A stretch of DNA of 64,000 bases from Propioniciclava sinopodophylli. GTDB taxonomy: Bacteria > Actinomycetota > Actinomycetes > Propionibacteriales > Propionibacteriaceae. Below are positions 24,578-33,532 of this stretch, piece by piece. Both the position numbers and the translations under genes were made by a program. The DNA lies in NCBI RefSeq assembly GCF_004324755.1, contig NZ_SDMQ01000007.1, positions 62,001 to 126,000 of the forward strand, given 5' to 3'. How positions within the stretch are numbered: position 1 is the first letter of the stretch; every line of letters starts with the position of its first letter. The notes below the pieces were generated by a model. That model had not been told where the DNA came from. It worked only from the letters and a program-made list of their open reading frames with translations, and did not search any database.

Positions 24578-25527
24578 GAGGACTCCCGGGCGCGCAGACG
24601 GGGGTCGATCAACACGTAGCTGACGTCGACCAGGGCGTTGATCGCGAGGACGGCGAGCACCAGCAGCATGACGATGCCGCGCACGACGGCGAGGTCGTGC
24701 TGGCTCACCATGTCCAGCAGCAGGGAGCCGAGGCCGGGCAGGACGAACACGCGCTCGATGACGATGGCGCCGACGATGACGGCGGCCAACTGCAGGCCCA
24801 CCACGGTGACCAGGGAGAGGGCGGCGTTGCGGACGCCGTGGCGTGCGAGCGCCCGCCAGCGCGTCCAGCCGATGGAGCGAGCGGTGCGGTAGTGGTCCTC
24901 GCCCAGCACCTCGAGGAAAGCCGAGCGGACGTAGCGGACCAGCACGGCCGCCTGAACGACACCCAGCGCCGTGACCGGCAGGACGAGGTGGCGCGCCCAA
25001 GCGACCGGGTCGCGGCCGATCGGCACGTAGCCGTTCGGTGGCAGCCAGCCCAGCGTGACGCCGAAGACGAACACGAGCAGGATGCCCGCCCAGAAGGCCG
25101 GGACGGCCATGCCCACCTGGGCGGCCGTCGAGGTGAGGAAGCCCGGCCACTGGCGCCGCTTGAGTGCCGCCACGGCCCCGAGCGGCAGCGCGATGAGCAG
25201 GGCGAGCAGGAGTCCGCCCACCACCAGGGAGATGGTCACCTCGGCGCGCGGGCCGATCAGGGTGGCGACGGGCAGCCCGGAGAACCAGGAGCGCCCGAAG
25301 TCCCCGGTGGCCATGCCGAACACCCAGTCGAGGTACTGGACGACGAAGGGCCGGTCGGTGCCCAGCTCGGCCCGCTTGGCGGCGAGCTGCTCCGCCGTCG
25401 CGCCGTGGCCGAGGATGACGGCGGCGACGTCACCGGGCAGCGCCTGGGTGATCACGAAGATCACCACGGACGCGAGGGCCAGGCTCAGCGCGAAGATGCC
25501 CAGCCGCGCCAGCACCTGGCGGGCCAC
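24574..25527 (-). CDS. ABC importer permease, DppB/OppB type
   Basis: 317-residue permease with six helices, opening MARQVLARLGIFALSLALAS. A large first extracytoplasmic loop contains TAEQLAAKRAELGTDRPFVV and FGRSWFSGLPV. The EAA motif is YRTARSIGWTRWRALARHGV and the C-terminus is DVSYVLIDPRLR. GTG 25527 begins 6 nt after the binding-protein stop. Substrate class is peptide, nickel or glycoside, which cannot be separated by sequence here. Confidence 0.9.
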   Translation of the reverse strand: MARQVLARLGIFALSLALASVVIFVITQALPGDVAAVILGHGATAEQLAAKRAELGTDRPFVVQYLDWVFGMATGDFGRSWFSGLPVATLIGPRAEVTISLVVGGLLLALLIALPLGAVAALKRRQWPGFLTSTAAQVGMAVPAFWAGILLVFVFGVTLGWLPPNGYVPIGRDPVAWARHLVLPVTALGVVQAAVLVRYVRSAFLEVLGEDHYRTARSIGWTRWRALARHGVRNAALSLVTVVGLQLAAVIVGAIVIERVFVLPGLGSLLLDMVSQHDLAVVRGIVMLLVLAVLAINALVDVSYVLIDPRLRARESS

Positions 25528-25533
25528 CTGCCG

Positions 25534-27144
25534 TCAAGCCTTGGCGATCGTGGTGACGTCGAACGCCAGCGAGCTGTTCGCGTTTTCCGGCACGCCGGTG
25601 ACGCCGGTCTTGGTGACGACCAGGTTCGGGAGGGCAAACAGCCATACGGCGGCGGCGTCCTCGGCGATGAGGCGGGACGCGGTGCGCATCTCGGCCTCGT
25701 ACTCGGCCACGGTGCCGGCGTCCGCGCGGGCCACTGCCTCCTGGACGGCGGGGTTGTCGTAGCGCCAGTAGTAGGCCGGGTTGGCGTAGGTGACGACGTC
25801 GCGAGGTTCGACGTGCGCGACGATCGACAGGTCGTAGTCGGCCTTCTGGAGGACGGTGTCGACCCAGCGGGCCGGGAACTGCAACTCCTCGACCTGGGCG
25901 GTGATGCCCACCGCGCCGAGCTGCGAGGCCACGAACTGGGCCGCCTTGCTGGCGTACGGGAGGGCCGCCGGCTGCAGGCGCAGGGTGAGCTGCGGGTGGC
26001 CGGCCTCGGCGAGGAGGCGCTTGGCCTCCTCCGGGTTGTACGGGTGGGTGCCGGTCAGGTCCTCGTACCAGACGTCGGTCGGCACGGACATCGACCCGAT
26101 CAGGGTGCCCTTGCCGAACCACACGGTGTCCAGCAGCGCCTGGCGGTCGATGGCCATGGTGATGGCCTTGCGGACGCGGACGTCCTTCAGCGCCTCGTTG
26201 CCGGTGCCCGGCGTGACGCCCTCGGGCGTGGCGCCGTTGTTGATCGACAGGGTCACCTCAGCGTCGGTGCTGCCCTCGATGACGGTGAAGCGTGAGGTGT
26301 CGGAGAACTGCGCGAGGGTCTCGGGGGCCTGCAGGTTCGAGATGATGTCGAGCTGCCCCGAGAGCATGGACGCATTCATCGCGTTCGGGTCCTTGAAGTA
26401 GCGGAACGTGACCTCGTCGAAGCGCGCCGGGGTTCCCCAGTACTGAGCGTTCTTCTCCAGGACGATCGAGTCGCCCGGCAGCCAGCGGCCCAGCGTGAGC
26501 GGCCCCGACCCGGCTGTCTCGGAGTTGGCGGCCGCGAAGCCGGCCGGGTTCATCACGATGCCCGCGGCGCCGGCCATGTCGAACAGCCACGTGACGCTCG
26601 GGCGCGTCAGGGTGATGTCGATGGTGGTCGGGTCGACGACCGCGGTGGCGGCGACGACCGACATGGCCTTCTTCAGCTTCGGTGCGGTGGTGCCGTTCTG
26701 GATCCGGTCGATGTTCGCGGCGACCGCCTCGGCCGTGACGGGGGTGCCGTCGGAGAACCTGGCGTTGGGGCTCAGCTTGAACGTGTAGGTGAGCCGGTCC
26801 TCTGACACGTCCCAGGCCTGGGCGAGCAGCGGCTTGAGGTGGCCCTCGGCGTCGATGCGAACGAGCGTCTCGAAGACGTTGTAGAGCAGCGCCTGTGTGC
26901 CGGCCGCGGCGTCCGTGGCCGTCGGGTCGAGCGTCGCCGGCTCGGCGGTCGCGCCGACGACGAGGGTGCGGGTCTCCGCGGGTTGCTGTGTCGCGGTCGC
27001 ACCGGGGTCGGGCGCCGCGGGCGTCGTCGTGGGCGCTCCCCCGCCGGTGCACGCGGTGAGCGCGAGCGCCATCGCTGCCACGGCTGCACCGATGGTGCGT
27101 CGTGCGCGTCGCGTCGCGCCGATCGGCGGCTCTGACTTGGCCAT
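25534..27144 (-). CDS. ABC importer substrate-binding lipoprotein (family 5)
   Basis: 536-residue extracytoplasmic lipoprotein. The signal peptide ends in the lipobox LTAC (AAMALALTACTGG), after which a Thr/Pro-rich linker leads to the SBP_bac_5 domain. Family blocks include LLAQAWDVSEDRLTYTFKL, RFSDGTPVTAEAV and DVRVRKAITMAIDRQALLD. GGAGG lies 7 nt before ATG 27144, preferred to the upstream ATG at 27162. It leads the five-gene importer operon, so the strong ribosome-binding site fits the excess of binding protein needed. Confidence 0.9.
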   Translation of the reverse strand: MAKSEPPIGATRRARRTIGAAVAAMALALTACTGGGAPTTTPAAPDPGATATQQPAETRTLVVGATAEPATLDPTATDAAAGTQALLYNVFETLVRIDAEGHLKPLLAQAWDVSEDRLTYTFKLSPNARFSDGTPVTAEAVAANIDRIQNGTTAPKLKKAMSVVAATAVVDPTTIDITLTRPSVTWLFDMAGAAGIVMNPAGFAAANSETAGSGPLTLGRWLPGDSIVLEKNAQYWGTPARFDEVTFRYFKDPNAMNASMLSGQLDIISNLQAPETLAQFSDTSRFTVIEGSTDAEVTLSINNGATPEGVTPGTGNEALKDVRVRKAITMAIDRQALLDTVWFGKGTLIGSMSVPTDVWYEDLTGTHPYNPEEAKRLLAEAGHPQLTLRLQPAALPYASKAAQFVASQLGAVGITAQVEELQFPARWVDTVLQKADYDLSIVAHVEPRDVVTYANPAYYWRYDNPAVQEAVARADAGTVAEYEAEMRTASRLIAEDAAAVWLFALPNLVVTKTGVTGVPENANSSLAFDVTTIAKA

Positions 27145-27208
27145 GCGTTCCTCCCGGGTCACCGCTGGGCGCGGACAAGCCTACTGCACCACCCAACGGG
27201 CCGCCGAT

Positions 27209-27237
27209 TTGGGTTCGGTGCGCGGGTGGGGTAATGT
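27209..27237 (+). promoter_or_regulatory. Promoter of the initiator tRNA
   Basis: TTGGGT (27209-27214), 17-nt spacer, TAATGT (27232-27237). The start would be near 27244, about 11 nt before the mature tRNA. Confidence 0.65.
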
Positions 27238-27254
27238 AGTCAAAGCAACAACGA

Positions 27255-27331
27255 CGCGGGGTGGAGCAGCTCGGTAGCTCGCTAGGCTCATAACCTAGAG
27301 GTCAGGGGTTCAAATCCCCTCCCCGCTACCA
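27255..27331 (+). tRNA. Initiator tRNA-fMet (CAT), CCA encoded
   Basis: A 77-nt cloverleaf. The acceptor stem is CGCGGGG/CCCCGCT with C1 opposite U72 unpaired, the initiator hallmark. The D-arm is GAGC/GCTC. The anticodon stem-loop is CTAGG-CTCATAA-CCTAG with anticodon CAT, the T-arm is AGGGG-TTCAAAT-CCCCT, and the 3' CCA is encoded. The anticodon stem has G30-C40 and G31-C39, but A29-U41 where initiators normally have a third G-C pair. A promoter and a terminator bracket it, so it is transcribed alone. Confidence 0.93.
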
Positions 27332-27337
27332 CAGTAT

Positions 27338-27367
27338 GAGGCCCGACCCCGCAAGGGGCCGGGCCTC
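27338..27367 (+). terminator. Terminator of the initiator tRNA
   Basis: GAGGCCCG-A-CCCC, loop GCAA, GGGG-C-CGGGCCTC forms a 12-bp stem with one mismatch and a stable GNRA loop 6 nt after the tRNA, followed by GTCGTTTCT. Confidence 0.8.
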
Positions 27368-27414
27368 GTCGTTTCTCCACCGGCCCAAGCGAAGCGGTGT
27401 GCTTGGATGGGCAG

Positions 27415-28713
27415 GTGACCACTGCCGTTCCACTCGGGTACCCGATCCATACCCAGACGCTGCCGAACGGCCTGCGTGTGATCGTGAACCCCGACCACGC
27501 CGTCCCCTTCGTGGCGGTCAACCTCTGGTACGACGTCGGCTCCCGCGACGAGGAGCCCGGGCGCACCGGCCTGGCGCACCTGTTCGAACACGTGATGTTC
27601 CAGGGCTCGGCCAACGTCGCCTCCGGCGAGCACTTCAACACCCTGCAGGCCTCGGGCGCGACCGGCAACGCGACGACCTGGTTCGACCGCACGAACTACT
27701 TCGAGGCCGTCCCCGCCGGCGTGCTCGACCTGGCCCTGTGGCTGGAGGCAGACCGGATGGCCAACCTGCTGCCCGCCCTCACGCAGGAGAACCTCGACAC
27801 GCAGCGCGAGGTCGTCAAGGAGGAGAAACGGCAGCGCTACGACAACGCCCCCTACGGCGACACGATCGACCACCTGCTGGCGCTGGCCTTCCCTCCCGAC
27901 CACCCCTACGGCCACACCGTGATCGGGTCGATGACGGACCTGGACGCCGCGTCGCTGGCCGACACCCACGCGTTCTTCACCACGTGGTACTCCCCCGGGA
28001 ACGCGGTCCTCACCCTCGTCGGCGACGTCACGGCCGAGGAGGGGTTCGCCAAGGCACAGGCCTACTTCGGCGGGCTGCCCAGCCGGGACGTGCCCGAGCG
28101 CGCCGCCGTGGAACCGCTCGCGCCGCACACCGGCGTCCCCCGCACGGTGACGTCCGCCCCGGTGCCGGCCAACATGCTCTACCTGCAGTGGTTGACCCCG
28201 CCGCGCGGCACCCGCGCCGCCGACGCGGTCGACATCGCACTTTCCGTACTGGGCGCCACCGAGGTGTCGCGCCTGTACCGCCGGCTGGTCCGCGACGACG
28301 CGAGCTGTTCGGGCGCCGGCTCGTCGTCCGTCCCCCTGGTGAAGGGCAACTCGCTGTCACTGGCGTACGCCCGCGCCCTCGACGGGCAGGACCTCGCCGC
28401 CATCGAGGAGGCCCTGTGCGCCGAGGTGGCGCGCCTGTGCTCCGGGGGCCCCACCGAGGCAGAGTTGCAGCGCGCCCACATCCAGTTCGAGAGGGAGTGG
28501 CTGGCCGAGTGCGCCCGCCTGGAGTCTCGCGCTGACCTGTTCAGCGGCTACGCGACGATGTTCGGCGACCCGGAACGGGTGAACCGGCGGATCGTCGAGT
28601 ACGGCAGCATCCGCGCCGACGAGGTGCGCGAGGCGGCTGAGACCTGGCTCCGGCCCGAGAACCGGGCCGTCCTGGAATACCGACGCGGACCGATGGGACC
28701 CGAACAATGGTGA
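27415..28713 (+). CDS. M16 zinc peptidase, catalytic subunit
   Basis: 432-residue pitrilysin/MPP-family peptidase. The inverted zinc motif H-x2-E-H appears as HLFEH near residue 54, and the third ligand glutamate about 75 residues later lies in TQREVVKEEKRQRYD. The C-terminal half contains the degenerate second M16 lobe. No signal peptide, so cytosolic. GTG 27415 is preferred over GTG 27397. Its end overlaps the next gene, a non-catalytic M16 protein, so the pair should form an alpha/beta heterodimer like bacterial homologues of mitochondrial processing peptidase. Confidence 0.88.
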   Translation: MTTAVPLGYPIHTQTLPNGLRVIVNPDHAVPFVAVNLWYDVGSRDEEPGRTGLAHLFEHVMFQGSANVASGEHFNTLQASGATGNATTWFDRTNYFEAVPAGVLDLALWLEADRMANLLPALTQENLDTQREVVKEEKRQRYDNAPYGDTIDHLLALAFPPDHPYGHTVIGSMTDLDAASLADTHAFFTTWYSPGNAVLTLVGDVTAEEGFAKAQAYFGGLPSRDVPERAAVEPLAPHTGVPRTVTSAPVPANMLYLQWLTPPRGTRAADAVDIALSVLGATEVSRLYRRLVRDDASCSGAGSSSVPLVKGNSLSLAYARALDGQDLAAIEEALCAEVARLCSGGPTEAELQRAHIQFEREWLAECARLESRADLFSGYATMFGDPERVNRRIVEYGSIRADEVREAAETWLRPENRAVLEYRRGPMGPEQW

Positions 28714-30059
28714 CGATGCCCGCACGCCCCACGATCCGCCAGCCCCGGCCGTGGTCGTTCCCGACGGGCGCCACGACCACCCTCGACAACGGGCTGAAGG
28801 TCATCGTGCACGAGCTGCCCGGCCAGTATGTCGTGTCGGTGGGCCTGCTGCTCGACGTCCCCCTCAGCAGCGAACCGGCCGACCGCGAGGGCGTGGCCCT
28901 GCTCACGGCCAGCACGCTGACCGAGGGAACCCACTCCCACCCCGGCACGACGTTCACCGAGGCGGTCGAGGCGTCCGGCGCGGTGGTCGAGGCCAGCGTC
29001 GGCTACAGCCACGTCCACGTGCTGGCCGACGTGCCCGGTGCCCACCTGCGCCCCACGATCCGGCTGCTCGCCGAAGCCGTCCGGGAGCCGCAGCTCCTCG
29101 ACGCCGACGTGGAGCGCCACCGCATCCTCCATCTGGCCCAGCTCGAGCAGCAGCTCGCCACGGGTTCCGGGCGCGCCAACCACGCCCTGCGCCGCGCGCT
29201 GGTCGACCCCGGGTTCCGCGCCTCGCGGGCCAAGCACGGCATGCCGGGAGCCCTGGCCGAGGTCACGGGCGCCGATGTCCGGGCCCACCACGCGGCGACC
29301 AACGGCCCTCGCGGCAGCGTGCTCGTGCTGTCGGGCGACTTCGACCAGGGCGTGCTGGACGAGGTGCAGGCCGCCTTCGGCTCCTGGGAAAACCCCGACC
29401 AGCGGTCGGTCGCGCACGAGGTGCCCACCGCGCGCGCCCGCGGGGCGTGGCTCATCGACCGGCCGGGTTCGGTGCAGGCCGACGTGCGATGGGGTTGGTT
29501 CAGCATCGACCGCACCGACCCGCGCTGGCCCGACCTGCAGGTCGCCACCAACGCGCTGGGCGGGGCCTACCTGAGTCGGCTCAACCGCGTCCTGCGGGAA
29601 GAGAAGGGTTTCAGCTACGGCGTCAGCCTGGTCAACTCGCCGCTACGCAGCGGCGGTTACACCTACACGCACGGATCGTTCCGCAACGAGGTCGTGGGCG
29701 AGGCGCTCTCCCTCATGCCGTCGTTGCTGGACGTGGCGGCCGACCCCGTCACCCCCGACGAGGTCGCCCGTGCTCGCGACTACCTGGTGGGCACCACGCC
29801 CCTGCGCTACGCGACGGCCTCCGGCGTCACGGTCGGCGTGCTGAGCCTCATCGGCGCCGGACTGGGCCCAGACGCCGTCGAGAAGCAACTGGAGGGCTAC
29901 CGTCGCGTCACGCCCGACAGCGCGTCCGCGGCGGCCGCCGAACTCGTCGCTATCGACGCCGGCTCGCTGGTCGTGGTCGGCGACGCGGGCGCCCTGGAGG
30001 GACCGCTCCGCGCCGCCGGCTGGGAGCCAACCGTGGTGCCGGCCGGCGTGTGGATCTGA
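28707..30059 (+). CDS. M16 peptidase-like, non-catalytic partner subunit
   Basis: 450 residues with M16 fold blocks but no H-x2-E-H. At the equivalent place it reads LLTASTLTEGTHSH. It keeps the substrate-binding Arg/Tyr segment of the family (GGAYLSRLNRVLREEKGFSYG) that catalytic partners lack. This is the signature split between beta (zinc) and alpha (glycine loop/RY) subunits. ATG 28707 overlaps the end of the catalytic gene by 7 nt, supporting an obligate complex. Substrate unknown. Confidence 0.87.
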   Translation: MVTMPARPTIRQPRPWSFPTGATTTLDNGLKVIVHELPGQYVVSVGLLLDVPLSSEPADREGVALLTASTLTEGTHSHPGTTFTEAVEASGAVVEASVGYSHVHVLADVPGAHLRPTIRLLAEAVREPQLLDADVERHRILHLAQLEQQLATGSGRANHALRRALVDPGFRASRAKHGMPGALAEVTGADVRAHHAATNGPRGSVLVLSGDFDQGVLDEVQAAFGSWENPDQRSVAHEVPTARARGAWLIDRPGSVQADVRWGWFSIDRTDPRWPDLQVATNALGGAYLSRLNRVLREEKGFSYGVSLVNSPLRSGGYTYTHGSFRNEVVGEALSLMPSLLDVAADPVTPDEVARARDYLVGTTPLRYATASGVTVGVLSLIGAGLGPDAVEKQLEGYRRVTPDSASAAAAELVAIDAGSLVVVGDAGALEGPLRAAGWEPTVVPAGVWI

Positions 30060-30078
30060 GCCATCAGCGGCCCACCAC

Positions 30079-32982
30079 TCAGCGGCCCAGCGCCCGGATA
30101 GCCTCCTCGGTCGCGGCCTTGGCCTCGGCCAGGCGCGCCTGGTAGCCCGCCAGGTCGCCGGCCTTGAGCGCCGCATCGGCAGCGTCGAAGGCGGTGTCGG
30201 CCCGGTTGAGCGCGTCGATCGCGGCGGCCTCGTCCACCACGCCCGTGGGCGGGGTGGACGTGCCGGGGTCGGCCTGGCCCGGAGCGGGGGTCGCCTGGGG
30301 CGGGGTCTGCCCCGGCGTCGGCTGGGCAGGGTCCGGGGTCGTCACCGGGAGCTCGCCCGTCTCGGCACCCGCGTCACCGACGAAGACGCGGTCGAGCGCC
30401 TCCTGCAGCGTGCTGCCGATGCCCACGTGTTCGCCGAAGCGGACGACCACGAACGTCAGGGCCGGGTACGCGCCCGCATTGCCGCTGCGCTCGGTGTAGA
30501 TCGGCTCGACGTACAGCAGGCCGTTGCCCATGGGCAGCGTGAGCAGGTTGCCGAATTTGATGGACGCCGACCCCCGGGTCTGGGTGTACGGCAGCAACCG
30601 CTCGGCGACCTCGGGGTTCTGCGTGATCGCGTTCTGCGTCTGGCCCGGGCCGTCGATCTGGCGGCGGTCGGACATCCGCAGGATGCGCAGCTGGCCGTAG
30701 TTGGGGCTGGAGGCGTCGGCGTTCACCGCGAGGTAGCTGGCCAGGTTCTGACGGTTCTGGGGCACGAACACGGCGGTCTGGCTGAAGATCGGCTCATCGT
30801 CGCCGGGCCACTTGATCGACAGGTAATAGGTGGGTTCCTTCTGCCTCTCGTTGCTCTGCACCGGGTCGATCGGGACCTCCCACACGTCGGTGCCGTTGTA
30901 CCAGACGCGCGGGTTGCCGACGTGGTAGCGACCCAGGACCTCGCGCTGCACCTTGAACAGGTCCTCCGGGTAGCGCAGGTGATCCATCAGGTCGTCGCTG
31001 ATCTCGCTGCGCGGGGTGACCGATCCCGGGAAGGCGGCCTCCCACGTGCGCAGCAGCGGGTCGGTCTCGTCCCACGCGTACAGCGTCACGGCGCCGTCGT
31101 AGGCGTCCACCACGGCCTTGACCGAGTTGCGCATGTAGTTGATCGGCTGGTCCAACTGGACGCCGAGCGCGGTGCTCTGCGTCGTTGACGTGGCGTCCCG
31201 CAGCAGGACGCGCTGGCTGTTCGGGTAGGTCGCCGACGTCGTGTAGGCGTCCACGATCCACACCAGGCGGCCCTCCACGACGGCCGGGTAGGTGTTGCTG
31301 TCCACGGTCAGCCAGGGGGCGACCTTCTCGACACGCTGCTTGGGTGTGCGGTCGTACAAGATCTTGGAGTTCTCGTTCACGCGGTCCGACAGCAGGATGT
31401 TGATGTCGGCGAAACGGGTGGCGTACAGGAGGCGTCCGAGCAGGTTGCCCATGGGCACGCCACCGCTGCCGTCGTACTCGTTGTACTGCTCGCCGCCGCC
31501 CTCGGCGCCGCCGGGCGAGTCGAGCTCGATCGGGGCCTGGCCCTCGGCGCGGCCCACGATGGCGAAGTTGTTGGACTGCTCGCCGTAGTAGATGCGGGAC
31601 TGGGTCTCCTCGATCTTGCCCACCGGCGGGATGTCGCGGGTGATCCAGACCGGCTCACCGTTGCCCTGGCGGCGGTTGCCGTAGGCCGACACGAAGCCGT
31701 GGCCGTGGGTGTACACCGTGTGCAGGTTGTTCCAGTTGGGGTCGGGGATGTTCGCCTGGTTCAGCTCGCGGGCGGCCACGACCACATCGGTCTCGGCGCC
31801 GTCGATGGTGTACCGGTCGATGTCGAGGATCTCGGGGAACGCGTAGTAGCCGCGCACCTGCTGGAGCTGGTCGAACGTCGGGCCGATCACCTGCGGGTCC
31901 ATGAGGCGGATGCCGGGCAGGGCCGCGGCGTCCTCCTTGAGCTGCCCGGGTGAGACCTGGGTGACGGCCTCGTACTCCTCGATCTCACGCTCGGCGATGC
32001 CGTAGGCCTGGTTCGTCGCCTCGAGGTGCAGTGCGATGTAGTCGTTCTCGCGGTCGGGCTCGTTCGGGCGCACCTGGAGGGTCTGGACGATCCACGGATA
32101 GATCATCGACAGGATCAGGCTCGAGACGAGCATCAGCACGACGCCTGCGCCGGGGACGATGGTGCGCCGCCAGAAGATGTTCACCACGAACAGGGCCGCC
32201 ACGATGAAGGCGATGACGGCGATGACCAGCTTGGCGTCCATCCGGGCGTTGGCGTCGGTGTAGTGCAGGCCGGTGAACAGGGTGCCCTGCTCCAGGACCA
32301 GCGCGTAGCGGTCGAGCAGGTTCTGCAGGCCGTAGACCACCAGCACGGCGGCGCCGAGGGTCGACAGGTGCACGGTGGCCGGGCGGGTGGCGCGGCGCCC
32401 GTCCCCCTGGCCCGGCGCCAGGTTGCCGACGGCGAAGTGCACGGCGGCCGCAGCGACGAAGGCGAACACCAAGCCGCTCATCAGCAGCGACATCGCCAGG
32501 CGCCAGACCGGGTACTCGAGCATGAAGAAGGTGATGTCGAGGCCGAAGGTCGGCTCGACCACCCCGGACGTCTGCCGGTTCCACCACGCGAGCACCGGCA
32601 GTGTCTGCGTCGCGGTCGACAGGCCGGCCATGAAGCCGAACATGCCGGCGGGCAGCAGCATCGCGATGGCCGCGTTCTGCTCCAACAGGTCGCGGTAGCG
32701 GTCGAGCACGGCGGACGTCCCGCGCCGGCGGTGCTCCGGGCGGGTGCGGTAGGCCGCGAGCATATTGCCCCACAGCAGGCCGCCGACGACGAGGGTGCCG
32801 AGCACGAACAGGACGATCTGGACCACGAGTTGGGTCACGAACACGCCGGTGAACCCGATGGAGTCGAACCAGAGTTTCTCGGTCCACAGGCTCGCGGCGA
32901 GCATGAATGCGCCGATGAGGGCGGCCAGGATGACGGCCGTCACCACGAGGGGACTGCGGCGGGGAGAGGTTGGGACTTGCAC
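30079..32982 (-). CDS. UPF0182 family large membrane protein
   Basis: 967 residues. About seven transmembrane helices lie in the first 310 residues, starting LVVTAVILAALIGAFMLAAS. A long extracytoplasmic domain follows, with family blocks such as VQTLQVRPNEPDRENDYIA and TYTHGHGFVSAYGNRR. The last 90 residues are a Pro/Thr/Gly-rich linker and an Ala/Asp-rich helix (DAADAALKAGDLAGYQARL). Function unknown. Mycobacterial members (Rv0064, Rv3193c) neighbour the same PDZ and metalloprotease genes. GTG 32982 is preceded by AAGGAG. Confidence 0.88.
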   Translation of the reverse strand: MQVPTSPRRSPLVVTAVILAALIGAFMLAASLWTEKLWFDSIGFTGVFVTQLVVQIVLFVLGTLVVGGLLWGNMLAAYRTRPEHRRRGTSAVLDRYRDLLEQNAAIAMLLPAGMFGFMAGLSTATQTLPVLAWWNRQTSGVVEPTFGLDITFFMLEYPVWRLAMSLLMSGLVFAFVAAAAVHFAVGNLAPGQGDGRRATRPATVHLSTLGAAVLVVYGLQNLLDRYALVLEQGTLFTGLHYTDANARMDAKLVIAVIAFIVAALFVVNIFWRRTIVPGAGVVLMLVSSLILSMIYPWIVQTLQVRPNEPDRENDYIALHLEATNQAYGIAEREIEEYEAVTQVSPGQLKEDAAALPGIRLMDPQVIGPTFDQLQQVRGYYAFPEILDIDRYTIDGAETDVVVAARELNQANIPDPNWNNLHTVYTHGHGFVSAYGNRRQGNGEPVWITRDIPPVGKIEETQSRIYYGEQSNNFAIVGRAEGQAPIELDSPGGAEGGGEQYNEYDGSGGVPMGNLLGRLLYATRFADINILLSDRVNENSKILYDRTPKQRVEKVAPWLTVDSNTYPAVVEGRLVWIVDAYTTSATYPNSQRVLLRDATSTTQSTALGVQLDQPINYMRNSVKAVVDAYDGAVTLYAWDETDPLLRTWEAAFPGSVTPRSEISDDLMDHLRYPEDLFKVQREVLGRYHVGNPRVWYNGTDVWEVPIDPVQSNERQKEPTYYLSIKWPGDDEPIFSQTAVFVPQNRQNLASYLAVNADASSPNYGQLRILRMSDRRQIDGPGQTQNAITQNPEVAERLLPYTQTRGSASIKFGNLLTLPMGNGLLYVEPIYTERSGNAGAYPALTFVVVRFGEHVGIGSTLQEALDRVFVGDAGAETGELPVTTPDPAQPTPGQTPPQATPAPGQADPGTSTPPTGVVDEAAAIDALNRADTAFDAADAALKAGDLAGYQARLAEAKAATEEAIRALGR

Positions 32983-33013
32983 GACGGCGGGCTCCTTGGG
33001 AGGTAGCTTCGGG

Positions 33014-33532
33014 TTACGGCTGGGTCAGGGTGCGGGCGAGCGCGTCACCCAGGCCGGGGACGAGGTCGTCCGCGGCGAGGAGGTCCTCGGGGTTGCTGCG
33101 CAGGCGGGCGACGCCGTAGCGGCCCCCGGCGCGGGTGACGCCCACGACCACGCGGACCTCGCGGCGCTCGGGGTGTTCGGCGACGAAGGTCGCCGCCTCG
33201 TCCGCGTCCTCGGGGATGGTGGCCTCGACGTGCGGCGGGACGAAGAGGCGCTCGATGGCCAGCGCGCACCCGGCGACAGCGTCGGGCCACATGATGTGGT
33301 CGAGGTCGTCGATGAGGTCCGCGCCCGTGTGGAAGCCGTCCTGCTCGATGGAGCTCAGCGCCCCCTCGGGCAGCCCGTCCGGGCGCGCAAGCTGCTCAGC
33401 CAGCGACGGCTCGGCCGCCACGAGCTCAGCGGTCGGGACGAGCGCGAACAGGCGCGCGGGCTGGTCCCAGCCACCGTGCGTGACGTGCCGCTCGATCTCG
33501 AGCAGCGCCGCCGCGAGGGCGTCGTCGGTCAT
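33014..33532 (-). CDS. PPA1309-family protein
   Basis: 172-residue soluble acidic protein, named for a Propionibacterium acnes (PPA1309) member, function unknown. Characteristic stretches are IERHVTHGGWDQPARLFALV, FHTGADLIDDLDHIMWPDAV and RRVRVVVGV-like sequence near residue 120. ATG 33532 overlaps the stop of the PDZ gene as ATGA, making this the second cistron of a PDZ, PPA1309 (and perhaps UPF0182) operon. The conserved order suggests a shared envelope-related function, which is inference. Confidence 0.78.
   Translation of the reverse strand: MTDDALAAALLEIERHVTHGGWDQPARLFALVPTAELVAAEPSLAEQLARPDGLPEGALSSIEQDGFHTGADLIDDLDHIMWPDAVAGCALAIERLFVPPHVEATIPEDADEAATFVAEHPERREVRVVVGVTRAGGRYGVARLRSNPEDLLAADDLVPGLGDALARTLTQP

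Noticed and set aside
23765-25150. Longer N-terminal form of the DppC-type permease reaching 25150
   Set aside because: The extra 190 codons are an out-of-frame reading of the DppB-type permease; GTG 24577 overlapping its stop is the natural start.
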